DNA from: Mugil cephalus
Taxonomy: Eukaryota > Chordata > Actinopteri > Mugiliformes > Mugilidae
DNA length: 64,000 bases
Direction: 5' to 3'
Assembly (NCBI RefSeq): GCF_022458985.1
Contig: NC_061771.1
Coordinates: 24,296,001-24,360,000, forward strand
Each line of letters starts with the position of its first letter. Within the stretch, counting starts at the first letter, position 1. The notes under the pieces were generated by a model that did no database searches, was not told the origin of the DNA, and saw nothing but the letters and a program-made list of their open reading frames with translations. Below, in pieces: positions 50,901 to 61,469 of this stretch. The position numbers were made by a program, and so were the translations under genes.

Positions 50901-53900
50901 TATGCACTAAGTGGACATATTCCTGGTGGCTTTTTCCAGTAGACTAATGTGCCCTGCCACAAAGCAAAGTGTTTGAGGAACACAATGAGCTCAAGGTGTT
51001 TGATTTGGCATCCAAATTTCCCAGATCTCCTTCCGATTTCAGAATCGGTGGGATGTTCTGGACTGGTCTGCAGGACTTAAAAGATCACCTGCTAAGGTCT
51101 TGGCGCCAGATACCAAACCATATATAGACTGTATATAAATACAGACAACGTGTCGCCACGTCCTGGCACTGGTGCTAATTTCTTGGGGGTGCAGGTGGCG
51201 CCATCTTACAAGTTTGGAGCCCGTGTTTGTGCAGTAGTGCCTGAGAGCAGAGACATGTGGACCTGCCCACACTCGAGACTCACTCACTTGTGTTTTTGTT
51301 CAGTTAATACTGTGCTCTGCTCTACTTCACACTTTACAACTCTCACAATCCAACAGGAGAGCTTCATGAGGACATATAGCTTTGGTATCTACTCTCTAAA
51401 GTAAAACTCATCCAAAAAAATTCACACTTGAGCCTGCATCGACATTATAGTAACCACATGAAATGACAGAAACCATCCTTGAAAAAGGACATTGAGGATG
51501 TTTATAACATGGAGGAGGCGCAATGTCAGACACCAGGGGGTGCTCTACTTGCTTTGGCTTCACTTTTGAGGAGCTGTTCCACCCATCTTTATACTGACAA
51601 TGCACACCACACCCTCAGTGATCTACTGGACGCTACGCCTCTACGGGTATGAGCTGTTTCGGCAGGAAACGGGGGGACCTACATCATGTTAAGGCTGATT
51701 GGTCTGAGGTTTTTGGGATTCCTACACCTACAATATTTAAAAATGAAAACATATACTCACCATTCACGCTGACCGAGCCTGTCATGAATTTATTTACGCT
51801 TCCTGCATTCAGTCCGCACTCAAACATGAGAGCAGGGGCCGTTGCTTTCAAGCTGTGTTGGATTGTGGCGTATTCACGGGCAAGAAGTCTGGCACCCTGG
51901 CTCAGCTCTACTTGCAGTCTTTCAGTGCTGTGCTGATTGTCGACTGTGCACAAAATGCTGAGTGTGTCTCCTTCAAAGACGTTGTCCCGAGGGGAAATCG
52001 TCAGCACTGGTTTGATGGGAAGCTCTGTGGAGACAAGTGAAATTAAGTGTAGAAGAGTGTCCAGGGCTTTGAGAAGCTGTAAACTCCAACGGCTTACCTT
52101 TAACTGTAACTTTGACCATTTCGCTCTTCTCTGAATTGACGGAGGTTGGACTTATGGAGACAGTGTAGGTACAGTAAATACTGTGGTTGCTGCTACCACT
52201 GAGCCGGAGCTTGGTCTGTAGCTCGTTGGAGGTTGCCCTCTTCTCAATGATCTCGTTGGAGTTGTCATAGAAGGTGAAGTAAATGGAGCCTGTCTCACCC
52301 GGTGCACGACAACTGACCGTCACCTCTTCTCCTTCAGTGACTTCAGTCTTATCGATGCGTAGCTCTGGCCTTGAGAGTCCTGGACATCCAAAGGAGGAGG
52401 ATTAAGTGTTATAGGTTAAACCAGACAAAGAACTCCCATCATGGACACTCTTCAACGTTTTCTTAAACGTGGTAACATTTTCAAAGATCTAAGTTGGTCC
52501 AGCACCAAACTTCCATTCAAACTGTTTTAAGCGTAACAAATCTATTACACCACAGATTTATCCATAAGAACAAACCAACCTGTCACTGTGAGTTTTGTAA
52601 GTTTACTGGTCTCCTCTGTGCCGTTGATGCTTATCTTGCACTCGTATTTGCCGGTGTTGGAGACTCTAACCTTGGGCAGTGTGTACTCAAACTCATCTAT
52701 AGTTGTGGTCTTGGTGTACAAATCGATGGAATCCTTTATTACGGTGTAGAAATAAGTAACCTCCTCATTATCTGAGATGGTGATGATGGCCTTGCATCTC
52801 AGAGTCACATCAGTATCCCGATTCACATGGTCACCCGGCTCGATTGACAGGTCGGCGCCTCTGAACGAGTACACTGAGGAGGAAGTTTAGACAGAATTAA
52901 TTAGAGCTTATTTAACATATATGTATACACGGATCAAGCATATCATTATGACCTAATATTGTGTAGGTCTCCCTTGTGGCTCCACAACAGTTATGACTCT
53001 CATGGCCTTCTGATGGTGTCCTGTGGTGTCTGGCAACAGGATGTTTTCAGTGTGGGGCCTTTGGGTCCTTGGAGGCACTGTGGCAAAATGATTTGTTGGG
53101 GCCCAACCACTGAGAGCTCAAAGCAAGAAACCGCCCCTGTGTTCAGTTGTATGAGTTCAAAGTCAGACCTTGGAACTTAGTCTTTCCCAAAACCGTGGCC
53201 TCTGAAATAAAATATTTTACTATTTTTTGTCATTCTTTTTTTTTATTATTATTATTTGTTTTGCTTTGCTTATTGGTATTTTACCAATAATCAGAATATA
53301 ACTGTCTCATGTAACCACCTCAGTCAGAACAGACCTGACCTGATCTTCCAGGAGTCAGATTGAGGAGAATATAATCTCTTAATCACCACGTTAATACCTG
53401 TTTTCCAAGAGGGACAGAAACACAGAGGCAGCAAAACAACCAGTTGATGGAACCAAGCTGGAATCCATGTGGAAAACATAGAAACATCTTGACATCTAGT
53501 CTTCTTCCAGTTCAGGATTATCCAGTGAAAGAAAAGCTTCTTTATTCCCAGCAGATTTCAGAACCACGTCGTTCATACTGTATATATCCAACCAGATCAT
53601 TTTATTGAGCGTCTACGTTGTGTCATAAACTCTAATCAGGTTCAATAAATAGCGTCAGTGTAGAACTAGTGAGACTTTATACTTCAAAAGCAGAGAGCTG
53701 AAAAACAGAAGTTACAGATTCTCCGTGCAGACGGCAGCAGAAAATAATTGTTTGAAACTCATAAAGGTTTTATTTTCCTCTGTCAGTCGTTGAATGAGAT
53801 TTGTATTCAGAGAGAGTAAACATTTTATTATTTCCTCACCAGAAACCAGCTGTTACACATTTCTTTGCAATGCATCTTAATTTCTTTAGCTTCCTGAGAC

Positions 53901-56900
53901 CCTGCGTCCTCATATGGGGACATTGAGTTTTAGCTTTTAATTGCAGCTCATTTTGCTTCATTTAAGCCCGTTGTCCTCATTAGTGGACACTTTAGTGTGC
54001 CATCTAGTAACATGTAACATAACATGACAGCAGGCGGATCCATCCTCCAGACGATCACAGGACAAAAGTGGACGAGGAACAAAACTCCATCAAATTAAAA
54101 TTAAAAATTAAAAGTTATTTATTTATGCTTATTAACGTCTCTAGTTTGATATGACCTGCAAATTTAACCAATTTTATCAATAGCAACAAGCTACAACCTC
54201 GCTAATTAGCAAGTTGTTGTTTGAGGATGTTGGGACTTCATTGTTCGCAATTCTGGTTTTAGAATTGACGTGTCTCATGTCAATACTTGGTTATCCTCAG
54301 TCATAGAAAACAATTAGTTGCAGCCTCCTATGACGCAACAAGTCACGCTTGGTTTCCCCCACTATTGTGGTCATTAATAAAAAATGGAAACAATCTGATG
54401 AATCACCTTCATGACAAATTAGTAGAATTGGCGCCAGCACACAAACTGATAAGACCTTTGTTAAGACTTCTGAGTCACAGAATCAGCACACCTGGATCCT
54501 GATGACACGTTTTAAACATCTTTAACAGCTGCTGTTACAAGTTCATCCTAGTGGTAAAAAAAAATAAATAAATATCCGTTGTGGATGTGACAGTCATACG
54601 AGAGACAAACAACAATGCGTGTGTCAATGTGAAACCCCACGGTGGTCGTTTAACGCTGAAAAAAACAACAACAACAAAAAACGAACTAACAATAGAAATG
54701 GCACAGCTGACGGTAATGTCTATCATCTAAAACGGCTCAGCCAAAACATTACGACCACTGGCCTAATATCACGCATCCAGATAAATGACGCACACAGAAA
54801 ACACAACACATCCTTCTTCTATGCCTCAGTAGTTTAGTTCTGATGTTTCTGTCAGGGGTCAGCATGGACGACTGAAGCCACACACTCTCTCTTGCTTGCT
54901 TTACTGCTGAAGACTCATGACAAATGCTCAGTAAATTACGCACATTTCATTGAAAAAAAAAAAAATAAAAAAGCCTGATCCCCGAGCCTCGTCTTCAGTC
55001 TTTCAAATGTGACAGCGAGAGACAGAAAGCATCTGCACGCGTACGTCAAGCCGCCCCTCTAGATCACCCATATGGTGGAGACAGCAGGCTGCTGTTGTGA
55101 CTCAGAGCGGGCTGTAAACAAACCCATAGAAGGCAGGAAAAGCACTTTGTTACACAAACAGGTCACATGGGGGACCTATCATCATTTCAGAGCGTGCCGA
55201 GGACGGTCTACGCCCAGCATCCTTCAACTGGGCTGACGGCAGACGGGCGATTTGAAAAAGCTGAGACGTTCTGCTGGAGTCACAGAGTGAACACGCTAAA
55301 TTAAATTAAATACTAATTTAATCTAATTAGTTATTAATCTGAATGTTTCCACTTTATGTTTTTTTTTTCCTTATATTTAGCCACACGTCAGAGGGACATG
55401 TTGGACTTTTGAATCACTTTTAAGATAAAGAGTTGACATTAAAGAAAGTTACTGAAGGTTAAAATATTTTTAGATAGAAAATGAAAAATACACAAAAACG
55501 AATACATTCGTTTATATTTATTTGTAATGTACATTTTTGATTAATATAAATATAAAAAATAATAATTGATAAAAAATGAATCGAATATATTTTTATTTAT
55601 ATTTTAATTTTGCTGAGAGTCTCCGCAATTTGTTGAAAAAAAAAATACAAAGAAAAGTGGTACAGTATATGTCTAACATCTGGTTTTACTGTTTTCTTTT
55701 TTTAATTTTTTTGTAACAAAAAATTATAAATAATTCAAAAAGATTTTTACTTATGTGTTTGTTTTATTGTTATTATTTTCATTTTTATCTTTTTAATTCT
55801 TTTAAAAAAGTCTAGTTATTAAATGTTCCAAGAGTAACAGTGTTTGGAAAATGTTGTTTAATTCATTTCCAGTGAAGAAATTTTTGGTGGATTGACAAAT
55901 TTTCTCCATTATCTTTGAACGTGTAAATCGACAAAACATATTTTCAATGCTATTTCAATTTGCTCAAAGACGAATTGATTGGAGTAAAAAGTGAAACGTA
56001 TTTTTGTGAAATATTCCAAAGTAGAAGTCAGTAATACACGTGTAGCTCACATTTGCATTTCCAGTGATTTCCTTCCTGAGCTAATCAGCGGGTTTCATTG
56101 AATGAATAAACACTTGTGTGATAGAGTGTATTATTAATTAACCCAATTTTTCTGAATTATAAGTTCCTTTACTTTTGAATATTTAAACTGATTCATTCAC
56201 TGATGAAAATTTTACAACAGAGAGATTTGAAATTCAGTGCTTTCATTTTGATACTAAAATGCATGTTTCCTCTTATTTAACTGTATGATTGTGAAAATTA
56301 AACATCCACAACCGATGATTTAAACACAAGAGAGGAATTTCCTCTCCAAGAGAAAACATATGAAGCAGCTCTTTGTATAAAAACTGAATGTGTCTTAACC
56401 TGTACCTGTTGTAAAGAATCAACCTGAGCCATTTGAAACAGAAAAGGCTTTATGTCCCTGCAGCAAGAGTGTGAATGGGGTTTTTATTTTTGTCGACTCC
56501 TTTCTCTTCACGGCTCTAAAATCGCACAAAAGAAACGGAGCGTAAAGGCCACATCTGAAATGTCCGAGGAGAAACAAAAAAAACTGAGAATAAACACATC
56601 AAACCACAGATATTTTGTTTTAGTTCCTCCAGCTGAACCTGCTGAAGACTTGGCCTCCATCTCTGCTGATGCTGATCCGCACTGACTCATGCCTTTCATC
56701 ACCAAAAAAGAGGACAGAGAGGCGTGGGACACCGCTCACCAACAAGATCCCAACATGTTCCTGACACAACTTTTCCACCGCGGCGTACGCCAGAGAACAG
56801 AAAGCTCCGATAACAACCCAAACTGTTTCCACTGATTGCGTCTGTCCGTCTCTCTCTTGGCTCAGACAGACTGATTAAAATCCAAGCTCATTAAATTTGC

Positions 56901-57220
56901 TTCTATAGAGAGTAAACTCAGTACAGACAAGGAATCTTTCTTTTTTTTTTCTTCTTCTCAATAAACTGATCCAATCACTGACTCCTCTGAACAAAAGCCC
57001 AGGATTAGCATGTATAATTCATCTTAGATTATACTTACATGCGTTCACCATGCTCCCTGGAGGGAAGCCTTGAAGAAAAAGAAGAAAGTAGAGCACCAGG
57101 TTAGAGACAAAAGCTAAAAGGAAATCCCAAAGAGTTCCCATGAGGAGGTAAAAGGTGAGGAGCCTTACAGGTGGACAGGAGCGTGGAGGTGAGCAGCAGC
57201 AGCAGCAGTGGGAGGCCCAT
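35934..57220 (-). CDS. pecam1: Platelet/endothelial cell adhesion molecule 1 (CD31), long form
   Basis: Minus strand, 16 coding exons: 57169-57220, 57039-57056, 52580-52873, 52098-52379, 51761-52024, 50300-50572, 49897-50175, 48614-48892, 47847-47948, 47720-47750, 46398-46477, 44479-44532, 40682-40777, 40166-40222, 37450-37472 and 35934-36038. All are GT-AG and in phase, giving 762 aa (human 738). A Leu-rich signal peptide (MGLPLLLLLLTS) and an 18-nt mini-exon precede six Ig domains of one exon each (residues about 24-580), each with a Cys pair. Then come a transmembrane helix (about 589-609, ALIVGTVLLLVSGVVLAIVV) and a tail built from small exons. Inhibitory tyrosine motifs: VEYTEV (Tyr 688), TVYSEL (Tyr 712) and VEYAEL (Tyr 733); EVYNAP holds Tyr 647. 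PECAM1 mediates homophilic adhesion at endothelial junctions and recruits SHP-2 through ITIMs. The symbol rests on domain order, the tail motifs and the p4hb/rptor neighbourhood. Confidence 0.9.
36830..37190 (-). mobile_element. Degenerate Tc1-like element (family B) in a pecam1 intron
   Basis: Contains the family landmarks in order: CCTAATACTACGTGTAGGTC, GACCTCTGAAGGTGTCCTGC, ACATCCCACAGATGCTGGAT, TTGAAAGAGGCCAGTGACAT and CATGGTCTACAACAATGCTT. Transposase would be on the minus strand. Truncated and frameshifted. Confidence 0.65.
38010..38885 (-). mobile_element. Degenerate Tc1-like element (family B), split by about 400 bp
   Basis: Bases 38010-38300 carry the 5' family blocks (ACATCCCACAGTTGTTGGAC, CATGAATGGCAGGACCCAAG, CCAGCAGAATATC). 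Bases 38700-38885 carry the next block (GTGATTCATCAGACCAGGCC, CTTCCATTGCTC). The intervening segment includes the GTCTGTGAAGGTTCTCAGTC repeat and an ATTT run, i.e. a later insertion. Confidence 0.6.
39085..39590 (-). mobile_element. Degenerate Tc1-like element (family B), internally rearranged
   Basis: The start block CATTATGGTCATCTGCCTAAT sits at 39096, and the block GGCCTTCTTCCCACAGTGCA with TCCTGGTGTCATGTGTTTTC at 39533-39575. The region between (about 39150-39480) does not match the family and is inserted or replaced. Confidence 0.5.
40583..40625. repeat. (GAA)n microsatellite
   Basis: About 14 GAA units, 57 bases outside the pecam1 exon 40682-40777 on its donor side. On the pecam1 strand it is (TTC)n inside the intron. 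Confidence 0.9.
41050..41996. mobile_element. Degenerate hAT-type element nested in the LINE/SINE repeat
   Basis: The right end reads GTTGGTGACCCCT(G), whose complement CAGGGGTCACCAAC is a typical hAT terminus; the left end CAAGTGATCATCGGCC is a decayed match. Flanking 8-mers GCTATAGG (41042-41049) and GCTTTAGG (41997-42004) differ at one base, fitting an aged 8-bp target duplication. It contains no intact frame. Confidence 0.55.
41420..41458. repeat. Perfect 15-bp inverted repeat (hairpin) inside the nested hAT element
   Basis: AATGCCAGATTAGAC at 41420-41434 is exactly complementary to GTCTAATCTGGCATT at 41444-41458, with a 9-base loop TAGACTGCA. An alternative smaller palindrome, AGACTGCAGTCT, overlaps the loop. 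Confidence 0.9.
43263..44440. mobile_element. Long-inverted-repeat DNA transposon with TTAA target site
   Basis: The left arm (about 43269-43375) and right arm (about 44330-44440) are inverted copies. TTAAAGGGAT ... CACTCACCGTATTCCCAAGA ... GTTTTAAATCAGTCCAGAC on the left mirrors GTCTGGACCGATTTAAAAC ... GGGGAATACGGTGAGTTAC ... ATCCCTTTAA on the right. Each end abuts TTAA, the target of piggyBac and Kolobok elements. No transposase is present. A separate 590-bp element sits between the arms. Confidence 0.65.
43665..44254. mobile_element. 590-bp miniature inverted-repeat element nested in the previous one
   Basis: Perfect 16-bp terminal inverted repeats: AGTGCGTTTACATGCA at 43665-43680 and TGCATGTAAACGCACT at 44239-44254. 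The left end continues into its own palindrome (TTTACATG-CA-CATGTAAA). It contains no transposase; a 175-codon minus-strand frame inside has no protein similarity I can see. Confidence 0.75.
45455..45460 (-). terminator. Candidate polyadenylation signal for the short pecam1 transcript
   Basis: TTTATT on the + strand reads AATAAA on the minus strand, downstream of the alternative stop at 45872. It would give a 3' UTR of about 420 nt. Confidence 0.45.
45872..45993 (-). CDS. pecam1: Alternative terminal exon of pecam1 (short tail isoform)
   Basis: Acceptor CTTCCAG at 45994-46000 and phase identical to the exon it would replace (joins after 46398). It encodes 40 codons with VFYDGKEGRVTNG and ends RSSYSIPATV followed by TAG at 45872-45874. 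A minus-strand AATAAA at 45455-45460 lies about 410 bases on. Use of this exon would end the protein at 691 aa with none of the three ITIM-like motifs. Usage is inferred from sequence only. Confidence 0.6.
49030..49790. mobile_element. Degenerate inverted-repeat element in a pecam1 intron
   Basis: The left part CCTAGCATAAAGGCTAGACG ... CAGGGAAAAAGCAGTAGCTAG resembles the complement of the right part TGTTTCCAGG ... AATGCTAAGCTATGCTAAGC. This type of TTAGCTTAGCATAAA-ended repeat is common in fish. Ends and target site are not definable by eye. Confidence 0.35.
50810..51110 (+). mobile_element. Degenerate Tc1-like element (family B), + orientation
   Basis: Carries ACATTATGGCCACTGAC, CAGTAGACTAATGTGCCCTG, CCACAAAGCAAAG, TTGAGGAACACAATGAGCTC, GATTTGGCATCCAAATTTCC and GTGGGATGTTCTGGACTGG. 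These are the counterparts of the QDNAPCHKAK ... EEHN ... WPPNSPDLNP ... LWDVLD coding order of the transposase. It is interrupted by frameshifts. Confidence 0.65.
52940..53110 (-). mobile_element. Tc1-like family B end fragment in a pecam1 intron
   Basis: CATTATGACCTAATATTGTG followed by TAGGTCTCCCTTGTGGCTCC and GGTGTCCTGTGGTGTCTGGC is the same terminal block as at 31110, closely similar to it. The rest of the element is absent. Confidence 0.6.
53111..57038. other. Remainder of pecam1 intron 2
   Basis: Non-coding. Mostly AT-rich (especially 55300-56000). A GTTTTGGC...-type Tc1 family B terminal fragment sits at about 54736-54770 (AAAACATTACGACCACTGGCC). No other gene or RNA recognised. Confidence 0.45.
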
Positions 57221-57879
57221 CCTGTCTGAGGAACACCGAGGCTCCCGGCGCTGCTTGCAGTCCTGGAGGTTAACGGCAGGGTTTGCGGCCGGGCCGGCTG
57301 ATGGGCAGTGTGGGAGTGGAAGCGGACACTAAGGTGGCGGTGCTCTACCTCACTAACTCAGCGGTGAGCCAATGACCACGCGGTTATCACCCCAAGCAGG
57401 CTTGGCCCTAATTCGACAGGATTTCCTCAGGATGTTCGTGCTACCCCGGGTCTTTGCCGTTGTGGAATGTTCTCCTCTGGCCTCCTTCGTGTACGCGGCG
57501 TGTGTGTGTGTGTTTGTGCGCGGGGACCGGTTTCGCAGTAATGTCGAGTCTTAGGAGGCAGCAGTCGGGCCCTTGACCTCGGCTGGCGTGGTTCTGAGAA
57601 GGTACAGGAGGACAACAGCGAAAGGCTTTTTTGTGGAGCAAAGTCGTTTCCTGAAGTGAATATAAAGGGTCGGGCCGGGGCGGCTGACACAGCGCTCGCT
57701 GATATAAAATGTGGGCCGGGCTCTTAGAGGACTCACAGCGGTGGAGATATTTTTTTTTCCATGAAGATTTACGGGGGGCGTAGCTACAATGGAGAGAACC
57801 AGCGCCGCTCATGGTCACAAGTGAGCCCGGTTATTTCTAAAATAAAACAGCAACGCCTCCTTTACACAATAAACAGATG

Positions 57880-58100
57880 TAATGACCATCTAGTTATTGC
57901 GGCTCCTGTCAGTGGGTGGGACATATGAAGCAACGAGCAAACATTTTCTCCACAAAGTTGACTTCAGAGGTGGGAAAATGGACAAGTGGAAGCGGCTGTG
58001 GAGCAACGCATGGATGGATTCAAGCCAGGAGGAAGCAGTGTGATGCTTTGGGCAATGTCATGCTGGGAGAGGTTGGGTCCTGTCATTCATATCACATATA
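57880..58100 (+). mobile_element. Degenerate Tc1-like element (family B), + orientation
   Basis: Bases 58030-58090 read GAGGAAGCAGTGTGATGCTT, TGGGCAATGTCATGCTGGGA and GGTTGGGTCCTGTCATTCAT, the counterpart of the GGGSVMLWAMFCWE ... LGPAIH coding block of the family. The catalytic core downstream is missing. Confidence 0.6.
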
Positions 58101-58326
58101 ACTTTAATCGATAACTAGAAAATTCTCTCTGGGATATTTTGAAGGGGGCCACGGGGGACCACTGCCGGGGGAACCATCTCCGTCAACATGGGAATCAAAC
58201 CCACGACCAGAGCCAATCAGACAGACATATGATCATCTTTCACTGAGCACTGATATTGAGGAGCTGGATATTCGCCTCGCACCAAACCACGTAGGTTTGG
58301 GTGGGAGGTCATAGGCTTCGATCGCC

Positions 58327-58348
58327 ATTATGTTGCCATAGCAACCAG
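58327..58348. promoter_or_regulatory. RFX X-box, copy 1 upstream of pecam1
   Basis: GTTGCCATAGCAAC at 58332-58345 fits the X-box consensus. It sits in a 22-bp segment that is repeated exactly at 58993-59014. Confidence 0.45.
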
Positions 58349-58774
58349 TGTGAGAGAGCAGTGCAGGTATGTGTGGGTGTTGTGGGTGTAGGTAAGATCA
58401 CAAAGTTACCTGTGTTGTGTGTGTGACGACTCCTTTTCGGGTACGTTGAATGTTGAATATTCAGCTTACGTTGTAATTTTATTGTTTACGTTCATCGTGT
58501 CAATTTCTGTGATTGCTTTGTTGACATAAACTAATATTGGCTTGAAAAAAACATCACACTGGTGATGTGACATGTAAAGTAATTGTGTTGCTAATTTACT
58601 AGACACACAAAATCAATGGCGAGTGTTTATTAGATCTGACAAGGTCGACTGCAGCTCCTTTAAAGTCTAAAAGCAAGTTAGTCCCAATAAAGCTCCATGT
58701 TTACAGGTTCTGTGTCTAAAGTCTCCATTGATTAGTCCAGAAAACAACACGCTGAGCTTCAAAACTGCTCTCCA

Positions 58775-58972
58775 GGCTAACAGACGAATGCTAACAGACG
58801 GATGCTAACATTGATGCTAACAGATGAATCCTAACACGTATGCCCACAGACGAATGCTAACCTGGAGGCTAACACATATGCTAACATGGATACTAATAGA
58901 TGAATGCTAACAGGTGGATGACAACGCTAACATATAAATGCTAACAGATGGATGCTAACACATGCTAACACA
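58775..58972. repeat. Minisatellite based on GATGCTAACA
   Basis: About 13-14 irregular units of the type GATGCTAACA(GAC/GA/CA) run without other sequence between 58775 and 58972. Unit lengths vary from about 10 to 17 bases. Confidence 0.85.
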
Positions 58973-58992
58973 CCCTTACTGGGTGCCTCAAC

Positions 58993-59014
58993 ATTATGTT
59001 GCCATAGCAACCAG
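58993..59014. promoter_or_regulatory. RFX X-box, copy 2 upstream of pecam1
   Basis: Exact second copy of the 22-bp segment at 58327, with GTTGCCATAGCAAC at 58998-59011. It lies just past the minisatellite. Confidence 0.45.
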
Positions 59015-59059
59015 GTTGTTGTAACTCTGACTGGTTGTCCAGATATTTTTCTTTTTCTG

Positions 59060-59130
59060 TACAAAGTGAAACTCATTATTCCCTGATGGCAGCGGTTTAT
59101 TTTCAGTAGGACAATGCTCCCTGCCACACG
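59060..59130 (+). mobile_element. Tc1-like family B core fragment
   Basis: ATTCCCTGATGGCAGCGG followed by CAGTAGGACAATGCTCCCTG corresponds to the FPDGSG ... QDNAPCH block of the transposase. Only about 70 bases remain. Confidence 0.5.
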
Positions 59131-59394
59131 GTCTGTGTGTGACAGCGCTATATTTAGTATGACTTTTAATTATTCATATTACTTTTTAGTGTACACAAAA
59201 CACACCGAACACAAGAAGACTACGAGTTTAAGTTTCCCATAATAACTGGATTTATTGTCCGATAAAAATCCTATTTGTCTGGTTTTATCCATTAATATTT
59301 GATTTCTAATTTAAACGGAGTGAGTCTGTACAGCTTCGGGTCAGGACCGGCTGGTCCACGTTCGCCTGAAGGGCAAGAGCAAAACAACAACACT

Positions 59395-59750
59395 CACAGT
59401 TTAACAGGAGAAGACAAATGGTTTGAAAGGAGGGTGAAGGAAACCAAATAATCCTTGTGTGAACAGGTGGACTGAGACACAACTCATCAGCTACTTACAA
59501 CAAGTCTTTCAGCCTCGAGTCTGGAGAGTTTCTGTTCCTTAACGTGTCATTATTGATTGTTGTAATTATACCCGAGTATCAAGATGTTAACAGAGACTTT
59601 AGTCAAGTCACTTTCAAGAGTCACAAACCACAGATGTTCCTAATAAACTCCGTCAACTCCGCACAAGTCTTTTAGAGCTGAAGAAGCCACTTGAAACGAA
59701 ACATCTTCAAGACACCGACTACAACTCCGGTTCCCCCTTGTTTCAGCTTT
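59395..59750 (+). mobile_element. Retroelement relic related to 32640-33100
   Basis: Bases 59404-59452 encode LTGEDKWFERRVKET, matching the REDKWFE block at 32970. Bases 59670-59745 carry GAAGAAGCCACTTG ... GAAACATCTTCAAGACACC, a common tail of this repeat type. Frames are broken. Confidence 0.45.
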
Positions 59751-59923
59751 GATCTTAAGACACATCATGACCAAGAGGAGAAAAATAGTTTTTACATAAC
59801 TTACAACAGATTGTTTTAAGTTTTGGTGAAACCAAAGCACCAAAAAGCCACGAGAAAAAAAAAAACAGAATATCTGTAAATGAGCTGATATATTACAGCC
59901 CCAATGCCCCCGTTCTTGTAAGT

Positions 59924-60222
59924 CAGGGGTGTCAAACTCAATTTAGTTCAGGGGCCGCATACAGCCCAATTTGACCTCAAGGGGGCGGGGCCAGTTACCC
60001 AATAGCTTATTACCTGGTAAATAAAGACAACTCCAAATGTTTCCCTTTGTTTTAGTGCGAAAAAGTACAGCTACATGTAATGAACAACTGTGAAATTTCT
60101 TATTTCGTCAAAATTTTTCAGCTAATATCTTCAGTGTAATTTTTGCAAATTCATCCCACGGACCAGATTGGACCCTCTGCCGGGCCGGTTTTGGCCCCCG
60201 GGCCTTATGTTTGACACCCCTG
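59924..60222. mobile_element. hAT-type non-autonomous DNA transposon, copy 2
   Basis: Perfect terminal inverted repeats CAGGGGTGTCAAAC and GTTTGACACCCCTG, 299 bp, flanked by a perfect 8-bp duplication TTGTAAGT at 59916-59923 and 60223-60230. It is in the opposite orientation to, and clearly the same family as, 7838-8165. Confidence 0.92.
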
Positions 60223-60230
60223 TTGTAAGT

Positions 60231-61169
60231 GGTCGACAGGGGGGCTGATGGGTGAATGATGTCCTCATTCACTGATCATTCGAGCTGAATCCAGTCAACC
60301 TTCATTTCACTGGTCATCGGTCAGAAGTGGGAGGAGGTACAAGTTGTTCAGAAGTTTATTTGATTTCTAATCCATTTACCTCAGTGTCTTCGGAGGAAAA
60401 GTTTGAAGTTAAGATAACGGGATCACGTCGGCCAAACGATGTGCAAATACCTCAAAGGGACAAACGGCAAAATCTTTTTTCTCGAGTTTCGTGTTTCTTG
60501 GTTTGAAAGAAAGGACCGGCTAACGGCAAGTGTAGCCAAGAATTTACTTTTTGCATTTTCTGTTCCTGTTTTTTGGAGGAGCAAAAACAAGCAAACCTGG
60601 ATGCAGTAAAAGTGACACTGGAAACGTCAGACAGGAGGTTGGGGTTCAAACCCCCCCCCCCCCCATTGTGCACTGTTGGTTGTCATACACTCAGTAAGTG
60701 CAGATTCTCAGCTAAACCTAGATATTTTGAGGTTTTTAATTTTACTTTTCGTATACATTTCTCAGTAGTTTTTATTTCATTTATTTTGAAAACACAAACT
60801 GAGTGTTAATTCAGTTATTGTCTTCAGAAGTTTTCTTACGTTTGTGTTTTGTCATTAAGAGCTGATGGTGGGTCCTGAAGTCAGACCGGTTGAGAGCACT
60901 AAAAAAGTACAGTGTACCTGTTAATGATGTTAACTGTGCTGATGTTTCTTTTGCTGCTGTGTTAAATATTTAATCAGTATTATGCATTCGTCAGCCCGCC
61001 CACCCACCAGACTTCACCAGCAGCAGCAGCAGCCGCCGCCACTGGACGTAAACATATATTCTACTCTACGAGGAGCTAAAGCTCCAAAAGCAGCTTCAGA
61101 AGTTCGTACACGGCAGGAACATTTACTGACGTAAAAACACATGGACACAGAATCCGGTGCTGTATTTGG
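60231..61169. other. Intergenic DNA between pecam1 and the rptor 3' end
   Basis: No exon recognised. It holds a C14 run at about 60650-60664 and a short (CAG)n at about 61018-61033. Confidence 0.45.
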
Positions 61170-61175
61170 TTTATT
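61170..61175 (-). terminator. Candidate polyadenylation signal of rptor
   Basis: TTTATT on the + strand reads AATAAA on the minus strand. Use of this signal would give rptor a 3' UTR of about 2.2 kb, comparable to what I recall for vertebrate RPTOR. Other signals in between are possible. Confidence 0.35.
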
Positions 61176-61401
61176 TCATTGATTTCATCTCCTGTTTTAA
61201 AAACCACAGTCGGGGGCCAAGCAGTCCACTGTCACAGAGGCAAAACCCTGATTGTATTTCCTTCCTTAACGGCCTCATTCTCCACATCTAAAATCTTAAA
61301 ACTCTAAGAGGGACTCTCAGAGGTCGAACGTGGTTCAGAGCCGAGGACCCGACGCCAAAATGTGTTTCAGCTGAGGCGGTTGAGGCCTGCTAAACCACCG
61401 A

Positions 61402-61435
61402 GGGGGGGGGGGGGGGGGGATAAGGAGCTCGGTGA

Positions 61436-61468
<33 letters not shown>
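61402..61468. repeat. G18 run followed by (TG)n microsatellite
   Basis: G at 61402-61419, then TG units at 61439-61468, within the presumed rptor 3' UTR. Confidence 0.9.
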
Positions 61469-61469
<1 letters not shown>

